DNA from: Photobacterium aquimaris
GTDB lineage: Bacteria; Pseudomonadota; Gammaproteobacteria; Enterobacterales; Vibrionaceae
Length of the DNA stretch: 46,102 nucleotides
Direction of reading: 5' to 3'
Assembly (NCBI RefSeq): GCF_002954455.1
Contig: NZ_MSCC01000001.1
Coordinates: 2,028,072 to 2,074,173 of the forward strand
Made by a program: the position numbers and the translations under genes. Shown here piece by piece: positions 36,893 through 46,102 of this stretch. A model generated the notes under the pieces. The model made no database searches and had not been told where the DNA came from. It worked only from the letters and a program-made list of their open reading frames with translations. The stretch's first letter is position 1. Every line of letters starts with the position of its first letter.

Positions 36893-36964
36893 ATGTCGTT
36901 GCGCCAAATTAATATTATCTGTGTCTGTATCACACTCGCTATTATGCTGACTTTTAATAATTAG
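36893..36964 (+). CDS. Possible 23-aa hydrophobic peptide
   Basis: The ORF reads MSLRQINIICVCITLAIMLT plus three residues. It is a short basic N-terminus followed by a hydrophobic run with two cysteines, as in tiny membrane peptides. TGAGGTG lies about 6-8 bases before the ATG. I know no matching family. It lies 87 bases before cnoX and could be its leader or an independent small membrane protein. Confidence 0.4.
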   Translation: MSLRQINIICVCITLAIMLTFNN

Positions 36965-37051
36965 TGTCATTTAGTGCTGTTTTCTTGATTCGTCTCGATT
37001 CATCCCCATATATTTGTTATAGCCTTTCAAATAGCCAACGGATATCAGCAC

Positions 37052-37906
37052 ATGTATCAAAATGTCGCGCTTGAATTAAACGAACAAAATCTTCAGCAGA
37101 TCATCGATCAATCGATGCAGACACCAGTGGCAATCAGTTTCTGGGCTCCTTCAATGCCAGAAACGCTTGAAGTAAATGCAACCCTTGAAAAAATTGCCCG
37201 TGAATATCAAGGCCAATTTACGCTTGCGACAGTCAACTGTGAAACTCAACAAATGGTTGCCTCTCAGTTTGGCGTTCGTGGTTTACCCACCGTCGCTTTA
37301 TTTAAAGGTGGTCAACCTGTTGATGGTTCTGCCGGCCCGCAAACTGAACAAAGTTTACGTGAGATGCTAAATCGCCACTTGCCATCACCTGAAGAACTTC
37401 AGCTACAACACGCATTAGCATTAGTCGCAAGTGAAGATTACAATCAAGCACTTGCACTACTTCGTCAACTGGCACAAAAATTCCCTAAAAATAGCACCAT
37501 TGAGCTAGCTATTGCTGAATGTTTAATTGCAGCTGGATTATTTGATGAAGCGGAATTAATTCTCGATACCATTCCAATGCAAGATCAAGATGCTCAATAT
37601 AAAGGACTGGTTGCTAAACTGGAATTACATAAACAAGCAGGTAATTCACCAGAAATCCAACAGCTAGAGCAAAAATTTGCGGTCAACCCTAGCGATGCCA
37701 ATATTGCTTTTGAACTTGCAGTTCAATACAGTCAAGTCAATCGTAATGAAGAAGCATTAGCACTATTACTTGAGGTGCTTCGTCGTGATCTTAATTTTGC
37801 TGACGGCAGTGCTAAAAAAACTATGATGGATATTTTAGCTGCATTAGGCCAAGGTAATCCAATTGCTGCTAATTACCGTCGTCAGCTATATTCATTGTTA
37901 TATTGA
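37052..37906 (+). CDS. cnoX: Chaperedoxin CnoX (YbbN): thioredoxin-like domain plus TPRs
   Basis: 284 residues: a thioredoxin fold (~1-108) and C-terminal TPR-type helices (~115-284). E. coli CnoX protects proteins from oxidative aggregation and hands them to GroEL/DnaK. Here the thioredoxin active-site position reads WAPSMPE: both redox cysteines are absent, including the position of E. coli Cys38. C63 in VNCETQQM, which corresponds to the E. coli Cys63 that forms mixed disulfides with clients, is kept. The cis-Pro motif RGLPTVALF is present. So it is a holdase without disulfide reductase activity. It lies beside tesA/ybbO, as in E. coli. Confidence 0.93.
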   Translation: MYQNVALELNEQNLQQIIDQSMQTPVAISFWAPSMPETLEVNATLEKIAREYQGQFTLATVNCETQQMVASQFGVRGLPTVALFKGGQPVDGSAGPQTEQSLREMLNRHLPSPEELQLQHALALVASEDYNQALALLRQLAQKFPKNSTIELAIAECLIAAGLFDEAELILDTIPMQDQDAQYKGLVAKLELHKQAGNSPEIQQLEQKFAVNPSDANIAFELAVQYSQVNRNEEALALLLEVLRRDLNFADGSAKKTMMDILAALGQGNPIAANYRRQLYSLLY

Positions 37907-37917
37907 TTTAATCCAAT

Positions 37918-37957
37918 AAAAAAGGCCCGTCAGCATCATGCTTACGGGCCTTTTTTC
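37918..37957. terminator. Bidirectional terminator between cnoX and the META-domain gene
   Basis: A stem AAAAAGGCCCGT / ACGGGCCTTTTT with inner AGCAT/ATGCT pairing and A/T runs on both sides, between convergent genes. Confidence 0.9.
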
Positions 37958-37975
37958 ATTTATCTAATCTTAAAA

Positions 37976-38386
37976 TTAACTGGCATTAGTTTTTTCAAAA
38001 ACTAAAAATTTATTACCGGAATCAACCACTAAAGTATTATTAATCACTTCAATGCTGGTTGCGCTGCGCAGTACGTTCAGCATGTTTTCTTCTTGAGTAA
38101 CAAGCTCTGGCAAACAAATTCTTCGAGTAACACTTGGTAAAGTAAAACTGCCGTCAGCAGCAATTAAACGTCCTTTAAATTGATTACAGCCAGTAAATCC
38201 AGAAACTTTCATATCAGCATTAATGATTAATTTAGGCTTATGCTTAGTCACACCTGGAATACAGACACCTCCCTTGAGGGTCCAATCACCAACCAATTGA
38301 GTTGACTTCTTTAATTGCTGATTAGAAAAACAACCCGTTAATGAAATTGCTAATAATATTAATAAACAAAACTTACTTTTTTTCAT
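37976..38386 (-). CDS. META domain (HslJ-like) lipoprotein
   Basis: 136 residues. A lipoprotein signal with lipobox ISLTGC (Cys19) is followed by one META domain, recognised by the spaced pattern LVGDWTLKGG, then VSGFTGCNQFKGRLIA and the pair of domain cysteines. HslJ of E. coli is a heat-inducible envelope protein of this family; the exact function is unknown. The start at 38386 is chosen because it gives a clean signal peptide; a second ATG one codon upstream and a remote one ten codons upstream are in frame. It is convergent with cnoX. Confidence 0.82.
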   Translation of the reverse strand: MKKSKFCLLILLAISLTGCFSNQQLKKSTQLVGDWTLKGGVCIPGVTKHKPKLIINADMKVSGFTGCNQFKGRLIAADGSFTLPSVTRRICLPELVTQEENMLNVLRSATSIEVINNTLVVDSGNKFLVFEKTNAS

Positions 38387-38470
38387 CATTGCTCTATAAC
38401 TCAATCTTAATCTCAATAGTTTGCTTTCGTCAGATCTAAACAGGCTATTGAGATAACAATCGAATAAAAT

Positions 38471-38497
38471 AATGCCGATGATCTCTCATCGGCATTA
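38471..38497 (-). terminator. Terminator after the OmpA-family gene
   Basis: An 11-bp stem AATGCCGATGA / TCATCGGCATT with a 4-base loop, followed on the minus strand by a T-rich stretch. It lies 47 bases beyond the stop codon. Confidence 0.8.
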
Positions 38498-38543
38498 ATA
38501 TTAAAACTAGTTAAAAACTAGACGGTTTGTACAATCGCCTTAA

Positions 38544-39572
38544 TTACTTAAGGATGATTTGTACTGAACGCTGCACGTAGTTAGTGCTGTCTGCTTTATC
38601 AGTTTTGATTGGGTTAGTGTTAGCAACATGAGAAACAGTTAAGCGAGTTGCGCTAATACCGTTTGCTTCTAGGAAGCTAGCAACGTTTGCTGCACGCTCA
38701 GCAGAAACTTTATCGTTGATTGCTTGGCCACCAACATTATCGGTACGACCGATGATTTGAGCGTTAACTTCTGGGTTAGCTTGCATAGTTGCAGCAATCT
38801 CACCTAGGTTGTAACGACCGTAAGCGTTTAGCTTAGTTTCACCATTTTGGTATGGAAGAACGTAAGAAGAACGTGTTGGTACTTGTGCTTCTACAGCAAC
38901 TTCTTTAACTACTTCAACGTTGTTAGTAACAACTACTGGTGTAGCTGGTTGACCAAACTTGTATGTCATACCCCAGTACGCTTGAGTTAGATCAGCGTGA
39001 CCGTGTGAAGTACGTAGGTTTTGGTAGTAATCAGCACCAATTTGAGTAGATAGTGCGTTAGTGATTTGGTAAGAAAGACCTAGACCACCAGTTGCAGAGA
39101 AGCTATCAGACTTCATGTGGAATGCATTGTCAGCGAAGTTCTTATCATCTGCGTAGATGTAAGTTGCACCAACTTTAGCAAATGCAGATAACTTTTGTGT
39201 AAGAGGTAGGTTACCTTTAATACCAACAGTTGCTAGGTTTAGGTTTGAATTACCTAGGTTGTACATGAAGTCGTAGCTACCGTACACACCAACGTATTGG
39301 TTGAAGTCGTAACCAGCGTCTAGCTTAGCGCTAGGAGCATTAGTTTGACCACCAAACATTTGAGAGTCTGCGCTACCAACATAGCCCATACCTAGTGCAC
39401 CACCAACCCAGAAGCCGTGGCCTTGACCAGCGTACCAGTGACCAGTTGCTGCTGATTGAGTTAGTGCAGTGTTATTTGTAGCCGTTGCAGGTGCATCAGC
39501 AGCCATTGCAGATGTAGCAACGCCTAGAGATAAAGCTGCTACTACAGCTAGAGATAGAGATTTCAATTTCAT
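38544..39572 (-). CDS. ompA: OmpA family outer-membrane protein
   Basis: 342 residues: signal peptide ending AMA (~25), an N-terminal 8-stranded barrel (~45-210) with alternating aromatic strands such as GHWYAGQGHGFWVGG, and a C-terminal peptidoglycan-binding OmpA domain (~235-342) with AQIIGRTDNVG, VSAERAANVASFLE and the final NYVQRSVQIIL. The diaminopimelate-contacting Asp and Arg are present. Codon use is strongly biased, pointing to abundant protein. The start is the inner ATG at 39572, since GGAG of the preceding codons forms its ribosome site. It is divergent from the ToxR/TcpP-like pair across 712 bases, and porin genes are known targets of ToxR-type regulators. Confidence 0.93.
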   Translation of the reverse strand: MKLKSLSLAVVAALSLGVATSAMAADAPATATNNTALTQSAATGHWYAGQGHGFWVGGALGMGYVGSADSQMFGGQTNAPSAKLDAGYDFNQYVGVYGSYDFMYNLGNSNLNLATVGIKGNLPLTQKLSAFAKVGATYIYADDKNFADNAFHMKSDSFSATGGLGLSYQITNALSTQIGADYYQNLRTSHGHADLTQAYWGMTYKFGQPATPVVVTNNVEVVKEVAVEAQVPTRSSYVLPYQNGETKLNAYGRYNLGEIAATMQANPEVNAQIIGRTDNVGGQAINDKVSAERAANVASFLEANGISATRLTVSHVANTNPIKTDKADSTNYVQRSVQIILK

Positions 39573-40284
39573 GTTTAACTCCATTGGTTAAATACTTTAA
39601 AACTTTTCTAATTGTCTGCCCGTATAAGTGCGTACTATCTATTTTTCTAAGTGTGTATCGCAGGACAGTCTTTTGTCAGGAACCCAGTCATTTTGTGACT
39701 GTGTTAGCATTAAGGCAAATAATAAAAAATGATGTTCACAATTAATTGGCGTTTTTTCACACGCGTCAAAAAAATGGCTTCTGAAAAATAAATCTTTCAG
39801 AAAAAATTTAGATAAATAAAAAAACAGTTTTTTAACGATTGGATTCATATAAAAAAACATAAAATCATCGTGCGGATTTGTTTTTTTAAAACAAAAACAT
39901 ATAAATACCAACTAACACCTTTACCAGTAACGCGTAAAAAAAAAATGTGAAAAACATACTTTTTTATACTACACATAATGTGATAAATAATCATATCTAG
40001 CCTTTAGAGCTGGTAATTATCCTTTATCATCTCTTCCATAAATATTTTTTTTTGTTAGCATTTGCTTTAAAAATAAAGAATCGAGATTGATAATGAACTT
40101 TTTTAGAGTAGCAATAACTGAGTGACTCCCTTGTTACCCTTTTTATCTCTACTAAAGAAACGCGTCTTTTATATTGCTATAAACACCCGAATGCTTCGAT
40201 ACCGAAAGCAATAACAATAAAAAAAGCAGTCGTCATATAAGAGTGTGCTGCGTAAAACAGATACTAAGATAGGTAGTTAACGTC
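39573..40284. other. 712-bp intergenic region between divergent ompA and a ToxR-like gene
   Basis: No credible gene is seen. It is very AT-rich (runs of A and T at 39770-39910 and 39935-40060), with two short hairpin-like repeats around 39664-39710 (GACAG...CTGTC-like and AGTCA/TGACT) on the ompA side. It must hold the ompA promoter and long 5' UTR and the ToxR-like gene's promoter. I could not place regulator sites with confidence. Such AT-rich blocks fit H-NS binding and ToxR-type counter-silencing (inference). Confidence 0.5.
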
Positions 40285-40950
40285 ATGATCATATATAAAT
40301 ACGGTAAGGATGTTTTTGAGCCGCAAAAGAGTGCTTACACTAATCAGGAAGCAACCACAAAACTCAGTGCTAGCGAAACAAAAATCCTCCAATTTTTAAT
40401 CGATAACAGTGGCGAAATTATTAGTCGAGAAAAACTACTTGAAATTGGCTGGCCAGATAAAGTGGTGGTTCCTAACTCATTAAATGTTGCTATTGCCAAT
40501 TTACGCAAGGCATTTAAAAGCAAGAATGAAATTATCATCACAATTAAAGGGGCAGGATTTACGATTGCCAATAACACCTTTATCCAACAACAATTTCAAC
40601 CCGAAGTTGTGGTCGATAATGAACAGCATAATCAAGAACAATTACAGTCAACCGATCATAATGGCGATAACAATACCGTTGGTAGTGATGCGAATAATAC
40701 TAAACAGACATCAACAGCACATTCACTCCCAACTATGGCAAAAATTGGCTACGGCATTTGCTTAACAGCGATGTTTGCTTGGGTGATGCTATGGGCTAGC
40801 AGCTGGCAGTCTCCACCTTGTGTTACCGTTAATACTCAAAAAATTTGTGGTAACATTGAGTTGCTCAACTTACAAAAACTACCACAAGACTTGAACGGCA
40901 AAAGCACGGTTTACATTGATACCAATGGAAAAATGTATGAAAAAATTTAA
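40285..40950 (+). CDS. ToxR/TcpP-type membrane-bound transcriptional regulator
   Basis: 221 residues. An N-terminal OmpR/ToxR-type winged helix (~1-98), with EIISREKLLEIGWPDKVV and the NVAIANLRKAF recognition helix; an Asn/Gln-rich linker (~100-148); one membrane helix (~153-174); and a short ~47-residue periplasmic tail with two cysteines, C179 and C188. It is the layout of ToxR, TcpP and VtrA, which control virulence or bile responses and need a membrane partner. The downstream gene, overlapping by 14 bases, encodes that likely partner. The ATG at 40285 lies after AGGTAG. It is divergent from ompA. Its own target and signal are unknown; overall identity with any named member is not claimed. 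Confidence 0.85.
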   Translation: MIIYKYGKDVFEPQKSAYTNQEATTKLSASETKILQFLIDNSGEIISREKLLEIGWPDKVVVPNSLNVAIANLRKAFKSKNEIIITIKGAGFTIANNTFIQQQFQPEVVVDNEQHNQEQLQSTDHNGDNNTVGSDANNTKQTSTAHSLPTMAKIGYGICLTAMFAWVMLWASSWQSPPCVTVNTQKICGNIELLNLQKLPQDLNGKSTVYIDTNGKMYEKI

Positions 40951-41374
40951 ATACGTCGTCATAGCATTATTAGTTTTAATGCTATACCCCGTTATTAATG
41001 GTATGGGGTGTGATTTTAACTATAAATACGTAACGCCTAACCACGAACAATTTGGTAGTTGCAAGTTTGGCCAATACACACTCATTGATTACCCAAACCC
41101 TAAAAAAGACAATGGCTATACTGTCTTAAAGGGACTGTATTTTTACGCCTTTGGTAATGCTGCCGTATTGGTAGTAGATACTGAAGATCACACTAAAAAA
41201 ATCACAGATGCTGCAATTGAAAGCCTTAATTGGACCCATGAGAGTTTTTGGCATCAATTTAATCTCAAGCGATTAGATAAAAATAGCATGGTTAGCTATA
41301 GCTCATCACCAACAAAGCAATTACGTGTTATTCCTTATGATGGCACCTTGTCTATGACAGATAGTGGTCACTAA
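40937..41374 (+). CDS. Membrane-anchored partner of the ToxR/TcpP-like regulator (ToxS/TcpH/VtrC-like)
   Basis: 145 residues: a signal-anchor helix (~5-22, KYVVIALLVLMLYPVI) and a ~120-residue periplasmic domain with two cysteines (C25, C42). I recognise no named family in it, so the role is inferred from position: it starts inside the last codons of the regulator, as toxS, tcpH and vtrC genes follow or overlap their regulators. Those partners stabilise the regulator's periplasmic tail or form a joint ligand site with it. GGAAA lies ~8 bases before the ATG at 40937. It ends at a bidirectional terminator overlapping the cueR stop. Confidence 0.75.
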   Translation: MKKFKYVVIALLVLMLYPVINGMGCDFNYKYVTPNHEQFGSCKFGQYTLIDYPNPKKDNGYTVLKGLYFYAFGNAAVLVVDTEDHTKKITDAAIESLNWTHESFWHQFNLKRLDKNSMVSYSSSPTKQLRVIPYDGTLSMTDSGH

Positions 41375-41383
41375 CTAACATAT

Positions 41384-41422
41384 GGCTAAATGATCTACTT
41401 AAATGGTTATTTAGCCTTTTTT
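41384..41422. terminator. Terminator between the ToxS-like gene and cueR
   Basis: An 8-bp stem GGCTAAAT / ATTTAGCC followed by six T. It overlaps the final codon of convergent cueR (stop at 41411-41413). Confidence 0.75.
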
Positions 41423-41803
41423 AGTTAAGCTATCAATAATTGGACATGCTGAATTTTTATCGCCAGGACATTGCTCGGTCAACGCAGCTAAGGTTAATTT
41501 AATTTGTTTTAGCTCTTCTATTTTATGATCTATCTCTACTAATTTTTGTAATGCTTTTTGTTTAACATCACGACTTTGACGATCTGGATTGGTTGATAAT
41601 GCCAGTAACTGCTGACACTCATCTAAAGAAAATCCAATCATTCGAGAACGCTTTATAAGTAATAACTCCGCAATATGCTCCGTATTGTAATAGCGATAAC
41701 CATTCACACCTCGCGGCGCAGCACTTATCACCCCTTTGCTTTCATAAAAACGGATCGTTTTGGCCGTTAATCCGGTTTGTTTTGCGACATCGCTGATACT
41801 CAT
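41411..41803 (-). CDS. cueR: Copper-responsive MerR-family regulator CueR
   Basis: 130 residues: a MerR winged-helix N-terminus (SISDVAKQTGLTAKTIRFYESKGV), the dimerisation helix, and the metal-binding loop CPGDKNSACP with C-x7-C, the hallmark of CueR (Cu+, Ag+, Au+) as opposed to ZntR or SoxR. When bound to Cu+ it twists and activates promoters with 19-bp spacers. Exactly such a promoter lies 36 bases away, before copA. The ATG at 41803 is preferred as AGG is 5 bases upstream; two start codons directly before it are in frame. Divergent from copA. Confidence 0.95.
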   Translation of the reverse strand: MSISDVAKQTGLTAKTIRFYESKGVISAAPRGVNGYRYYNTEHIAELLLIKRSRMIGFSLDECQQLLALSTNPDRQSRDVKQKALQKLVEIDHKIEELKQIKLTLAALTEQCPGDKNSACPIIDSLTKKG

Positions 41804-41838
41804 CATCACCTGTTTACTCTACCGTATTAAAAATAGCC

Positions 41839-41869
41839 TTGACATTATAGTTACTGGAAGGATTATGCT
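41839..41869 (+). promoter_or_regulatory. CueR-activated promoter of copA
   Basis: A -35 TTGACA (41839-41844) and -10 TATGCT (41864-41869) are separated by 19 bp instead of 17, the mark of MerR-family activation. The spacer holds a CueR-type dyad half, CTGGAAGG, with a CCTT counterpart over the -35. E. coli copA has a similar arrangement (GACCTTCC...GGAAGG). Confidence 0.8.
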
Positions 41870-41906
41870 AGGACTATTATTTCATTTAAGCATTAAAGGC
41901 GAGCAC

Positions 41907-44819
<2,913 letters not shown>

Positions 44820-44820
44820 T

Positions 44821-44904
44821 ATGTGTTTTTTATTAGGTGCTGCTGCAATTGGATTTATTGTATGGTGGTTCTGGCTTCATCCAAGTATTCGTAACCCCAA
44901 ATAA
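44821..44904 (+). CDS. 27-aa small membrane protein downstream of copA
   Basis: The ORF starts MCFLLGAAAIGFIVWWFWLH and ends seven residues later in a basic, hydrophilic tail (SIRNPK). One aromatic-rich hydrophobic helix with an N-terminal Cys fits a tiny inner-membrane peptide. AGGAGA at the end of copA lies 6 bases before the ATG, and the ATG follows the copA stop directly, before the shared terminator, so it is almost certainly co-transcribed with copA. I do not recognise the family. It may be an accessory subunit of the pump or an unrelated rider (inference). A small cbb3-oxidase-type subunit was considered but no such genes are nearby. Confidence 0.65.
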   Translation: MCFLLGAAAIGFIVWWFWLHPSIRNPK

Positions 44905-44934
44905 TCGTCTTTCAGCAATCAACACAATCATATT

Positions 44935-44960
44935 AAGGCTACTTCGGTAGCCTTTTTTGA
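44935..44960 (+). terminator. Terminator after the copA operon
   Basis: An 8-bp stem AAGGCTAC / GTAGCCTT closed by a very stable TTCG tetraloop and followed by T6. Confidence 0.95.
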
Positions 44961-45019
44961 TCTCACTTAGCTCAAATATTTGTTATAACTTAACTATCTT
45001 ACTTAATCAGCGGTAACTT

Positions 45020-45883
45020 ATGTTCAAATCTCTTTTGTCAAAAGCATTATTACTCCTGCCTTTTATTTCCCAATCGGCACTTGCAACACCGATTGTATGG
45101 AAAATTTATGATCAACAACGTGAGTTTTATATTTTAGGTTCGATTCATGCTGGAAAAGAAACCATGTTTCCGTTGCCTGCTATTTTTCTTGAGCAATGGC
45201 AACACGCTGACGCATTGGTTGTTGAAGCCAATATTTTACAACAATCACATGTAACCCCGACCATTAAGCCACCTTTTACTCATCAAGCACTCTCTGCAAC
45301 GGCACTCAAACAACTACAAAAGATCACTAAAACACTCAACATTTCATTTGAGCAGTTACTTCAACAACCACCTTGGTTAACCGCTGTCACTCTTCAGCTC
45401 GCCCTTGCTGAGAAACTCGAGCTAAAATCAGATTATGGTATCGACTATGTATTGTTGCAACGAGCTCAACAACAGCAGCTACCAATCCTGGAGTTGGAAA
45501 GTGTTAGCCAACAATTCAATATGCTTGAAACGCTACCGGAAAATGGCACTCCAATGTTGCTTGAAACCATCAATGAATGGAATAAAACCCAATCATCATT
45601 ACGTTGCTTAGTGAAAGTTTGGCAACACGGAGATGGTAATAAACTTGAACAACTGTTCCAAGAAAGCCAATTTGATCCCACCACTGATGATGCCTTAATT
45701 TTTAACCGCAATCAGCGCTGGGCAGAAACCTTAGTCAAAGATCCTGCTTATCAATCAGGCAAGTTTATGGTGGTAGTCGGCGCATTTCATTTAATTGGTG
45801 AACAAGGATTGCCGAACTTAATGAAACAACAGGGCTTTGCCGTTGAGAAGATCACCTTCGGCACAACCGCTGATTGTGATTAA
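45020..45883 (+). CDS. TraB/GumN family protein
   Basis: 287 residues with a signal peptide (~1-22, ending in SALA). Family markers: IVWKIYDQQREFYILGSIHAGK near the start (usual G-S-x-H), ADALVVEANIL, KSDYGIDYVLLQRAQ, and MVVVGAFHLIGEQGL near the C-terminus (the G-x-x-H motif). TraB/GumN-type proteins are related to Tiki metalloproteases and haem-binding-like folds; in bacteria the function is mostly unknown. Predicted to be periplasmic. The start at 45020 gives a clean signal peptide; the ribosome site (GCGGTAA) is weak. Single-gene unit between the copA terminator and the tRNA region. Confidence 0.88.
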   Translation: MFKSLLSKALLLLPFISQSALATPIVWKIYDQQREFYILGSIHAGKETMFPLPAIFLEQWQHADALVVEANILQQSHVTPTIKPPFTHQALSATALKQLQKITKTLNISFEQLLQQPPWLTAVTLQLALAEKLELKSDYGIDYVLLQRAQQQQLPILELESVSQQFNMLETLPENGTPMLLETINEWNKTQSSLRCLVKVWQHGDGNKLEQLFQESQFDPTTDDALIFNRNQRWAETLVKDPAYQSGKFMVVVGAFHLIGEQGLPNLMKQQGFAVEKITFGTTADCD

Positions 45884-45906
45884 GATGAAGAGCTAGGTTC
45901 TAATAG

Positions 45907-45970
45907 CGGTGAACCCCCGACCCTCTGATCCACTCTTTTCTCAAAAACCAGAGATACGCTACCAAACTGC
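45907..45970 (-). pseudogene. Decayed tRNA-Pro copy
   Basis: This stretch matches the intact tRNA-Pro next to it over most of its length but is broken. Relative to it, a 12-base piece of the T-arm side is missing, about 10-12 bases (ACTCTTTTCT plus extra A) are inserted in the anticodon loop, and there is a 2-base insertion after the anticodon stem. The D-arm side (GCAGTTTGGTAGCG) is kept. It cannot fold as a tRNA. It lies 70 bases from the intact gene, so a decayed tandem duplicate is the simplest view. Confidence 0.7.
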
Positions 45971-46040
45971 ACTATTCACTATTACTACCACTAACTACAG
46001 ACGAAAAAAACCGTATCTTTCGATACGGTTTTCTTAATGG

Positions 46041-46102
<62 letters not shown>

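Noticed and set aside
39639..39911. A 90-residue minus-strand frame upstream of ompA
   Set aside because: Rich in Phe and Lys from A/T runs, with no family match and no ribosome site; it is translated regulatory DNA.
40484..40765. A 93-residue frame inside the ToxR-like gene
   Set aside because: A shadow frame within a well-supported gene, with no ribosome site.
45907..45970. The tRNA-like stretch as a functional tRNA with an intron
   Set aside because: The T-arm side has a deletion as well, so it could not fold even if the insertion were removed, and such introns are not expected in these bacteria's tRNA-Pro genes.

Overview
The window looks like chromosomal DNA of a member of the Vibrionaceae, most likely Photobacterium or a close relative. 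The basis is gene content and order (focA-pflB, yfbV-ackA-pta, yfcE/yfcH, ybbP-ybbA-tesA), the low GC content, a VieSAB-type signalling locus, a ToxR/TcpP-type membrane regulator pair beside an OmpA-family porin, and a tRNA-Pro at the right edge. I see no transposase, integrase, phage gene or CRISPR array. The genus is an inference, not proven here.

Layout, left to right. (1) 1-3.4 kb: an orphan response regulator with a helical-repeat (VieB-like) output region, a small GlsB/YeaQ membrane protein with a 51-residue ORF behind it, and exonuclease III. (2) 3.7-17.2 kb: mixed-acid fermentation and formate. focA-pflB lie behind a well-formed FNR-type promoter. Then come three signalling genes matching VieB, VieS and VieA (receiver-TPR, BvgS/EvgS-type hybrid kinase, receiver-EAL phosphodiesterase), then pflA, a tiny membrane-protein ORF, and fhs with a perfect PurR-type operator. 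(3) 17.5-25.2 kb: yfbU, an orphan PgtB/PgtA-like two-component pair, rlmA, a ChaN-like lipoprotein behind a mirror-image Fur-type operator, a DUF6172-like protein and yfbV. (4) 25.2-32 kb: ackA (FNR-type promoter, long structured leader with a possible leader peptide), a terminator, pta, a TSUP transporter with a SelT/W/H-like protein, yfcE and yfcH. (5) 32-38 kb: the ybbP-ybbA ABC operon divergent from tesA-ybbO, then cnoX (ybbN). (6) 38-41.4 kb: a META-domain lipoprotein, an OmpA-family porin, and a ToxR/TcpP-like regulator with an overlapping membrane partner. (7) 41.4-46.1 kb: divergent cueR and copA with a canonical 19-bp-spacer CueR promoter, a 27-residue membrane peptide after copA, a TraB/GumN protein, a broken tRNA-Pro copy and the 3' part of an intact tRNA-Pro.

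How it fits together. PflB/PflA split pyruvate into acetyl-CoA and formate, FocA moves formate, Fhs feeds formate into folate one-carbon metabolism, and Pta/AckA turn acetyl-CoA into acetate plus ATP. The two FNR-type boxes, each centred 41.5 bp before a predicted start site, suggest joint induction without oxygen. The most unusual element is the c-di-GMP phosphorelay between pflB and pflA, in the order B-S-A, with a VieA that lacks the C-terminal DNA-binding domain and with a second VieB-like gene upstream.

All promoter, operator and leader-peptide calls are pattern matches by eye. Family names come from recognising motifs and domain order, not from database searches.
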